This document shows, piece after piece, positions 59,266 to 64,000 of a stretch of DNA of 64,000 nt. Source of the DNA: Amycolatopsis sp. CA-128772 (GTDB lineage Bacteria > Actinomycetota > Actinomycetes > Mycobacteriales > Pseudonocardiaceae); the NCBI RefSeq assembly GCF_002904295.1, contig NZ_PPHG01000007.1:1-64000 (forward strand). The letters run 5' to 3'. A program made the position numbers and the translations under genes. Position 1 is the first letter of the stretch. Every line of letters starts with the position of its first letter. Under the pieces are notes generated by a model that was not told the origin of the DNA, did not search any database, and saw only the letters and a program-made list of their open reading frames with translations.

Positions 59266-59337
59266 GTTGGTGTTGCACAGGTCGCGTTGACCTGCGGGGA
59301 TGTATCCCTCGGGCTACTTCGAACAGGTAGGCTCGGA

Positions 59338-59397
59338 ACTCGAAATCGTGTGACGGCTAATCCGCGTCCGTGGGTTCGAATCCCACCGCCACCGCTC
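59338..59397 (+). repeat. attR-like copy of the tRNA-Ser 3' half
   Basis: 60-base copy of 57847-57906 with two differences (CGCGTCC for CCCGTCC in the variable arm, and TTCGAAT for TTCAAAT in the T-loop). It lacks the 5' half of a tRNA, so it is not a functional tRNA gene. Confidence 0.8.
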
Positions 59398-59408
59398 GCA
59401 GCACCCGG

Positions 59409-59438
59409 ACCCCCGGTCGAGATCATTCGGCCGGGGGT
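59409..59438 (+). terminator. Hairpin downstream of the attR copy
   Basis: ACCCCCGG (59409-59416) pairs with CCGGGGGT (59431-59438), probably the original terminator of the tRNA-Ser gene displaced when the element inserted. It also shields the NmrA-like gene. Confidence 0.6.
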
Positions 59439-59521
59439 TCGGTCGTCTTCGGTGCTTGACTTGAAGGGCTCTTGAAGTGTGACGGTGGTCGGCACAAGCT
59501 GACCGACCAGGAGCGCACCAA

Positions 59522-60298
59522 ATGACCGTTCTCGTCACCGGGGCCACCGGCCACACCGGGCGTCACGTCGTTGCCGGGCTGACCGACGCCGGCGTCAACA
59601 CCAGGGTTCTCGTCCGCGACCGCAACAAAGCCCGCGGAGACGTCGTCCAAGGCGACATCCGGAACCTGGCGGAAGCCGCCGAAGGGGTTGACGGCGTTTA
59701 CCTCCTCTGGCCCTTCTTCGCCGCCGATGGCATCGAACAAGCCCTGGAACCGCTGGCCGGCAAGAAGGTCGTCTACCTCTCCGCCATGTCCGCTGAGGAC
59801 GGTGGTGTCTGGGGAGACGTCGAAGCCGCCGTCCGGAAGGTCACCGATGACTGGACCTTCCTGCGCGTCACCGGTCTCGCCACCAACGCGCTCGCCTGGG
59901 CGCCTCAGGTCAAGACCGGCGTTGTCCGGGCCCCTTACGGCCAAGCCCGACGGTCCGTCGTCCACGAACGGGACGTCGCCGACATGGCCGTCGAGGCGCT
60001 CAGCGGAGTCCACTCCGGACAGATCTACCTCGTCACCGGGCCGGAAGCCCTTGCGCAGGCCGAACAAGCGCGGCTCATCGGGGACGCGCTCGGAACGCCT
60101 GTCACGTGGGATGAACAGCCGCCGGAAGAGGCGAAAGCGCAGATGGGTGCTTACCTGGGTGCGGAATTCGCACGCAACGCCGTGGACTACTGGGCGTCGC
60201 TCGTCGAGGATCCGGAACCCGTCTCGCTGGACGTCGCCCGGGTCACCGGGCATCCCGCGCGGCCCTTCGACGAGTGGGCGCGCGAACACTTCAGCTGA
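59522..60298 (+). CDS. NmrA-like NAD(P)-binding protein (atypical SDR)
   Basis: 258 residues. N-terminal Rossmann fold with VTGATGHTGRHVVAGL and DIRNLAEAAEGVDGVYLL; lacks the Tyr-x-x-x-Lys catalytic pair of classical SDRs. Similar proteins act as redox sensors or quinone/NADPH oxidoreductases. ATG 59522 with AGGAGC upstream. 3' end overlaps the convergent gene by 8 bases. Confidence 0.85.
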   Translation: MTVLVTGATGHTGRHVVAGLTDAGVNTRVLVRDRNKARGDVVQGDIRNLAEAAEGVDGVYLLWPFFAADGIEQALEPLAGKKVVYLSAMSAEDGGVWGDVEAAVRKVTDDWTFLRVTGLATNALAWAPQVKTGVVRAPYGQARRSVVHERDVADMAVEALSGVHSGQIYLVTGPEALAQAEQARLIGDALGTPVTWDEQPPEEAKAQMGAYLGAEFARNAVDYWASLVEDPEPVSLDVARVTGHPARPFDEWAREHFS

Positions 60299-60863
60299 GC
60301 TGGACGGCCGGGGTCGTCAACGGCTCCAGCTCCGCCGCCAGGCCGGTCAGCGTCGCGGCCTTCGCCGATACCGTCCGCAGGACGGCGGTGCACGCGGCGC
60401 TGACCTCGCTCACCACTTCGGCGGACCGGTCGCCCGCCAGGACCGCGTCGACCGACGACGAGGCGGCCGCCGCCAGCGCGCAGACCTCCGCGGACGTCGA
60501 GACCGCGAGTTCGTCCAGTGCGTCGGCGATCCGGGCGCCCAGCGCCGCCGTCTCGGCGGCCGCGCGGGCCGCCGCGCCGTACTGACCGTCCACTGTGTCC
60601 GCCCAGGTGCCGAAGGACTCGGCGCTGCCGCCGGTTTCCGCTCGGTCGACGCCCGCGCGGAACTCCGCCTGCGCCGCGGTCACGCCCAGCGCGCCGGTGT
60701 CGACCGTCGACGCCGACGTGCGGATCGATGCCGGTGAACAGTCGAGGTGCCGCAGGGCCGCCACCGGGTCCGGGACGCCGAGCCGGCCCGCCGCCGCGCG
60801 CAACGTGGACAGCTGCGCCGCCGCCGTCGACAAGGCCGGGTGTTCGAAGACCTCGACGGTCAC
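60291..60863 (-). CDS. Helical Ala-rich protein, possible type VII secretion-type partner
   Basis: 190 residues, almost entirely helical with many Ala, Ser and Thr and no signal peptide. Segments such as FRAGVDRAETGGSAESFGTW resemble WXG100/ESX-type helical hairpins but there is no firm match. GTG at 60863 overlaps the stop of the preceding gene (GTGA), so the two act together. No EccC or other secretion gene is present in the window. Confidence 0.6.
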   Translation of the reverse strand: MTVEVFEHPALSTAAAQLSTLRAAAGRLGVPDPVAALRHLDCSPASIRTSASTVDTGALGVTAAQAEFRAGVDRAETGGSAESFGTWADTVDGQYGAAARAAAETAALGARIADALDELAVSTSAEVCALAAAASSSVDAVLAGDRSAEVVSEVSAACTAVLRTVSAKAATLTGLAAELEPLTTPAVQLS

Positions 60864-61228
60864 GGTGCCACCGCTAACCGCCCCCGGAAGCCGGTGCTCC
60901 GGGTGCTCTCCGCCGCCATGCGCAGCCGGCCCGCCAGGTCGGACGTCGCGTCGCCGAGGACGCGCGCGTCCGCCTCGCGGGCGGCCAGCGCCGTTTCCCA
61001 GCGCGCCGCCAGCTCGCGGGCCTGCGGCGAGATGCCGAACGGCGTGGAGTCGACGCGGGCCTCGGCGAACCGGCCGGCGGCCTTGTCGTCGGCGGCCGCG
61101 GCCTGGTCCAGCAGGTCGGCTCCGGCGCGCAGCCGGTCGGAGTTCTTCGGGGGGTTCCGGGTGGCGAAGCCCCCGGTGCGAAGCTCCGGGTTGTCACTGT
61201 GGATCCGCGAGCCTCTGCCTTCCGGCAT
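60860..61228 (-). CDS. Small helical protein, WXG100-like
   Basis: 122 residues. A polar N-terminus leads to two helices, with ARELAARWETALAAREADAR suggesting a Trp-centred turn like WXG100 proteins, but the turn is WET rather than WxG. The ATG at 61228 has a strong GGAGG 5 bases upstream. Coupled to the 190-residue protein; a heterodimer is plausible. Confidence 0.6.
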   Translation of the reverse strand: MPEGRGSRIHSDNPELRTGGFATRNPPKNSDRLRAGADLLDQAAAADDKAAGRFAEARVDSTPFGISPQARELAARWETALAAREADARVLGDATSDLAGRLRMAAESTRSTGFRGRLAVAP

Positions 61229-61327
61229 GGGGACCTCCGTCGTCAAGGGCGCTCACCCGATCGTGGAAGATCTTGCCTCATGCTCCCGAGCCGCCCGCAT
61301 CGCGGTGACCTGCGGCGTTGATCGCGT

Positions 61328-61340
61328 TCCACCAAGTGGA
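61328..61340. promoter_or_regulatory. Candidate operator palindrome TCCACCAAGTGGA
   Basis: A perfect 5-bp inverted repeat with a 3-base centre lies 40 bases before a small ORF and about 200 bases before the TauD gene. The regulator is unknown. The remaining non-coding DNA of this gap (61,229-61,380) shows nothing else firm. Confidence 0.3.
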
Positions 61341-61380
61341 CGTCTTGACCGCGCATCGGGAAGGAAGCGACCATGAACGC

Positions 61381-61491
61381 ATGCCCGCCACCTCGGAAAG
61401 CACGCCGATCCGGGCCTTCGCGCGGTCGATCGGGGAGGGCGTCGTGGAGCTCCTGCTGCGCCGCGGCCGCCTGGGTTCGCCGCCCGCCTGA
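61381..61491 (+). CDS. Small ORF before the TauD-like gene
   Basis: 36-residue frame, MPATSESTPIRAFARSIGEG then VVELLLRRGRLGSPPA, with nearly all third positions G or C, as expected for real coding here. It could be a small protein or a leader peptide. The best ribosome site (GGAAGG) is better placed for an out-of-frame ATG at 61373, which weakens the case. It ends 44 bases before the dioxygenase gene. Confidence 0.5.
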   Translation: MPATSESTPIRAFARSIGEGVVELLLRRGRLGSPPA

Positions 61492-61535
61492 CGCGAACCC
61501 GGCGTCCCCTTCCCCGAAACCCTTGGAGCACAACC

Positions 61536-62453
61536 ATGTCCGTAGACCTGCCTGCCCGGATTCAGCTGCGCGAGGCCGTCACGCCGGCGGATGGCCTCCT
61601 CGAAGGCCCGCGGATCCTGCGGGAACCGCAGCGGGACTTCGACCTCTTCACCCTCCGCCCGCTGAGCCGGGTGATCGGCGCCGAGATCGACGGCGTCGAC
61701 CTCGCCGAGCCGCTGACCCCCGGACTGCGTGCGGAACTCAACCGCGCGCTGCTCGAGTGGAAGGTCATCTTCTTCCGCGACCAGCGGATCACGTCCGCGC
61801 AGCAGCGCGCCTTCGCCGCCAACTGGGGCGAGCTGGAGACCAACCCGTTCATCCGGAAGGGCGACGACGACGCCGTCACGCGCTTCGAACGCACCGCGGC
61901 CATGCCCGGCTACGAGAACATCTGGCACGTCGACGTCACCTGGCGGCCCAGCCCCGCGCTCGGCTCGGTGCTGCGGCTGCTCGAAGTGCCGCCCGTCGGC
62001 GGTGACACGCTGTGGGCCGACATGGCCGCCGCCTACGACAACCTGCCCGGCGACGTCCGCGCCCGCATCGACGGGCTCACCGCGGTGCACGACTACCTCC
62101 CCGGGTTCGACCGGTTCTCCGATCCCGCGCTCCTGGCGCGCTGGCAGGACCGCTTCCCGCCGGTGGAGCACCCGGTGGTGCGGACGCACCCGGAGACCGG
62201 GCGGCGCACCCTGTTCGTGAACCAGGCGTTCACCACGCACATCGTCGGACTGGACCGGGCCGAGAGCGACCGGCTGCTGCGGTACCTGTTCCTGCAGGCT
62301 CACACGCCGGAGTTCCAGGTCCGGTTCAGCTGGCGGCCGAACTCGGTCGCCTTCTGGGACAACCGCGCGACGCAGCACTACGCGGTCAACGACTACCACC
62401 CGCACGTCCGGATCGCCGAGCGCGTCGCCATCGCGGGCGACCGGCCGCGCTGA
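61536..62453 (+). CDS. TauD/TfdA family Fe(II)/2-oxoglutarate dioxygenase
   Basis: 305 residues. The iron ligands are in IWHVDVTW (His-x-Asp) and TQHYAVNDY (His), and the 2-oxoglutarate Arg is in HVRIAERVAIAG. Family members release sulphite from taurine or alkyl sulphates, or degrade aryloxyalkanoates. ATG 61536. Followed 16 bases later by an epoxide-hydrolase-like gene. Confidence 0.9.
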   Translation: MSVDLPARIQLREAVTPADGLLEGPRILREPQRDFDLFTLRPLSRVIGAEIDGVDLAEPLTPGLRAELNRALLEWKVIFFRDQRITSAQQRAFAANWGELETNPFIRKGDDDAVTRFERTAAMPGYENIWHVDVTWRPSPALGSVLRLLEVPPVGGDTLWADMAAAYDNLPGDVRARIDGLTAVHDYLPGFDRFSDPALLARWQDRFPPVEHPVVRTHPETGRRTLFVNQAFTTHIVGLDRAESDRLLRYLFLQAHTPEFQVRFSWRPNSVAFWDNRATQHYAVNDYHPHVRIAERVAIAGDRPR

Positions 62454-62469
62454 GCTCTAGCCTGGGGTC

Positions 62470-62916
62470 ATGACCGATGAACCCAAAGCGGTGGTGACCG
62501 GTTTCCTCAACGCCCTCGAAGACCTCGACATCGACCGCGCGCTGACGTTCGCGGCGAGCGACATCGTGTACCAGAACGTGCCGTTGCCGCCCGCCCGCGG
62601 CGTCGCGGCGGTCGAGAAACAGCTGCGCGTCATGGCCCGGTACGGCTCCGGGTTCGAGGCGCGCACGCACCACATCGCCGCGGACGGCAACGTCGTGCTC
62701 ACCGAACGCACCGACGTGCTGCGCCGCGGCGCGTGGGAAGCGGAGTTCTGGGTGTGCGGCACGTTCGAGGTCGAAGCCGGCCGGATCGTGCTCTGGCGCG
62801 ACTACTTCGACTGGACGACGGTGCTGGCCGCGAGCGCGAAGGGCGCGGGCCGGGTGGCGCTGGCCGGCGCGCGGACGCTGCTCGACCGGTACAAGGGAAG
62901 GCAGGCGGTGCGCTAG
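62470..62916 (+). CDS. Limonene-1,2-epoxide hydrolase-like SnoaL-fold protein
   Basis: 148 residues with the NTF2/SnoaL cone fold: VVTGFLNALEDLDIDRALTF, RTDVLRRGAWEAEFWVCGTF and IVLWRDYFDW carry the Asp-Arg-Asp triad of limonene epoxide hydrolases. Natural substrate unknown; EphG-like steroid or fatty epoxides are possible. ATG 62470. Confidence 0.85.
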   Translation: MTDEPKAVVTGFLNALEDLDIDRALTFAASDIVYQNVPLPPARGVAAVEKQLRVMARYGSGFEARTHHIAADGNVVLTERTDVLRRGAWEAEFWVCGTFEVEAGRIVLWRDYFDWTTVLAASAKGAGRVALAGARTLLDRYKGRQAVR

Positions 62917-63014
62917 ACCCGGTGTTCGCCGCGGTCGTGGTCCCGAAGGTCCACGACCGCGGCTATCCCCAGCACCAGCACGAACACGCAGCTGAGAACA
63001 ATCAGCCCCCACAT
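62913..63014 (-). CDS. Small single-pass membrane protein (33 residues)
   Basis: MWGLIVLSCVFVLVLGIAAV forms a membrane helix, followed by the charged tail DLRDHDRGEHRV. The ATG at 63014 has GAGGGGGAA upstream. It overlaps the end of the convergent epoxide-hydrolase-like gene by 4 bases. Function unknown. Confidence 0.6.
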   Translation of the reverse strand: MWGLIVLSCVFVLVLGIAAVVDLRDHDRGEHRV

Positions 63015-63207
63015 GATCGTTCCCCCTCCCCCCGTGTCGTGCCGATCGAGAGCTGTCGGGGAGTGGTCTGTGCCACTTTTCCGGCGGCTCACGCAGACCG
63101 TACCGCCGCTTGACACGGGTTGTTCCCGTCCTTGAGCTGCATTTAAGGCAGATGCGCCGGATGGGTGACAAGCCGGTGTCCCGTTGTCACAGAATGAGCG
63201 CAAGGCG

Positions 63208-64000
63208 TTACACGCCAACAGTTACCGACGCGATTCCCGCCTGGACGGTCACCCTCGTGGCCCGCAGCGCCGAAAGGTCCGCGACGTACCGCAGCACCTT
63301 GTCCGCTTCCTCCCCGGCGAGGGGCCGGCACTCGCCGTCGGGGCTCCGCCGCACCGGGATGAGCTCCAGCCGCGGTTCGTCGCCGAGCATGCCGCCGGCC
63401 AGCAGGCCGTCCGGCCGGTCGGCGGCGAGGTTGCCGAGGCTGTAGAGGATCGGCCGGCCGCGGTACACCTCGACGGCCTGGATGGTCTGCGGCCCGTGCC
63501 CGGCGACCAGGTCGGCGCCGGCGTCGATCGCCGCGCGCCCGTAGCCGACCTGGTACTCGGCGAGGTCCGCGCCCGGCAGGCCCCAGTGCATCGAGACGAC
63601 GACGTGGTCGTGGTCGGCTTTGGCTCGCCTGATGTCGGCGACGAGCCGGTCCAGGTGTTCGGGGACCGGCGTCGTGCGGACCAGCGGCGGGCGGCCCGGG
63701 ATCTCCGCCACCCGCGGATCGGGCTGGTACGCCGTCGTCGCAAACGCTTGCGCGACACACGTCCCTTGGGCAGGCAAGCGAAGTGACGTGTACGCGAGGA
63801 ATGCGACCTTTTCGCCGGATCGTTCGATCACGGCGGGTGTATGCGCGTCGTCCAGGTTCGCGCCGGCGCCGCAGTGCGCGATGCCGGCGTGGTCGAGTAC
63901 CGCGAGGCTCGGCTGGGGAGCGTCGTTGGCGCACGAGACGACGTCGACACCGGCCGCCGCCAGCACTTCCGCCATCGCCGCGTCGACCGGCCCTTCCAGG
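63208..64000 (-). CDS. CapA-family poly-gamma-glutamate synthesis-like protein (partial, 5' end outside)
   Basis: 264 residues are visible; the frame continues past the right edge. Metallophosphoesterase-like CapA domain: VVSCANDAPQ (the usual CapA motif is ANNH), LDHAGIAHCGAGANLDDA, VVSMHWGLPG and GADLVAGHGPQTIQAVEVY. Family members are surface-linked and associated with poly-gamma-glutamate capsules, but most actinobacterial ones have unknown roles. The Asn-Asp-Ala in place of Asn-Asn-His is a deviation at a motif expected to bind metal. Intergenic DNA between 63,015 and 63,207 shows nothing else. Confidence 0.8.
   Translation of the reverse strand, partial: LEGPVDAAMAEVLAAAGVDVVSCANDAPQPSLAVLDHAGIAHCGAGANLDDAHTPAVIERSGEKVAFLAYTSLRLPAQGTCVAQAFATTAYQPDPRVAEIPGRPPLVRTTPVPEHLDRLVADIRRAKADHDHVVVSMHWGLPGADLAEYQVGYGRAAIDAGADLVAGHGPQTIQAVEVYRGRPILYSLGNLAADRPDGLLAGGMLGDEPRLELIPVRRSPDGECRPLAGEEADKVLRYVADLSALRATRVTVQAGIASVTVGV

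Larger units (their letters stand above)
57907..59337. mobile_element. Fossil integrative element between duplicated tRNA-Ser ends
   Basis: About 1.4 kb bounded by the two attachment copies. It contains a C-terminal integrase fragment next to attL, a low-G/C broken gene, an A/T-rich non-coding stretch (58,899-59,065) where I see nothing, and an IS701-like transposase fragment near attR. Everything has decayed, so the element can no longer move by itself. Confidence 0.75.

Noticed and set aside
59338..59397. Second tRNA-Ser gene
   Set aside because: Only the 3' half is present; no acceptor 5' strand or D-arm, so it is an attachment-site copy.
61373..62005. Plus-strand frame from ATG 61373 through the dioxygenase gene
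   Set aside because: Despite a good ribosome site it is an Arg/Pro-rich shadow of the TauD-like gene; only a short peptide could be made from it.

Overview
The window is very GC-rich, gene-dense actinobacterial DNA. Most coding regions show strong G/C bias at third codon positions, many genes start with GTG, and stop/start overlaps of the ATGA or GTGA type are common. Mycothiol biosynthesis (MshD), an F420/FMN split-barrel protein, GlnR, an LmeA protein, a HelD-type RNA polymerase recycler and an RsiG-type anti-sigma factor point to a filamentous member of the Pseudonocardiaceae. An Amycolatopsis-like organism is my inference; no marker settles the species.

Left part (1-24,500) is conserved housekeeping DNA. 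It runs from an ECF transporter S component and a 3-hydroxyacyl-CoA dehydrogenase through DUF3073, asparaginase, RsiG, YgfZ, aminodeoxychorismate lyase, PxpBC, nitrobindin, a sulfurtransferase operon (Cys-containing leader peptide, DUF4395, SseA, SseC), thioredoxin, LmeA, GlnR, MshD, PstSCAB and PhoU. From DUF3073 to PhoU the order resembles the Rv0810c-Rv0821c block of Mycobacterium tuberculosis, with insertions. Two PhoP-type PHO boxes control the phosphate genes, one before pstS and one before phoU. A LytR-CpsA-Psr protein with a very long repetitive N-terminus, a diguanylate cyclase and IPP isomerase follow.

Middle part (24,500-45,000) is mixed. A five-gene, fully overlapping operon encodes a GntR regulator, an ADP-ribosylglycohydrolase-family enzyme, a PfkB sugar kinase, an NCS1 permease and an isochorismatase-type hydrolase. 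It looks like an uncharacterised uptake and breakdown pathway for a ribosylated compound. Next come DusB, a frameshifted membrane-anchored protein, an oxidoreductase, several membrane proteins, a Tat-exported metallophosphoesterase, HelD, an Lrp regulator divergent from an amino-acid permease, and LysA.

Right part (45,000-64,000) is more accessory. A DapA-family aldolase and FCD regulator lie divergent from a four-gene polyamine-type ABC importer. A MerR gene is followed by an editing-domain-less threonyl-tRNA synthetase paralogue, which is preceded by a Thr-Thr-Thr leader peptide and an intrinsic terminator, a classic attenuator layout. Then come a phosphoesterase, an M20 amidohydrolase, TadA and tRNA-Ser(CGA). 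The 3' half of that tRNA is duplicated 1.5 kb downstream, and the two copies bracket a decayed integrase, a lower-GC broken gene and an IS701-type transposase fragment: the fossil of an integrative element. An NmrA-like protein, a helical protein pair, a TauD dioxygenase, an epoxide-hydrolase-like protein and a partial CapA gene close the window.
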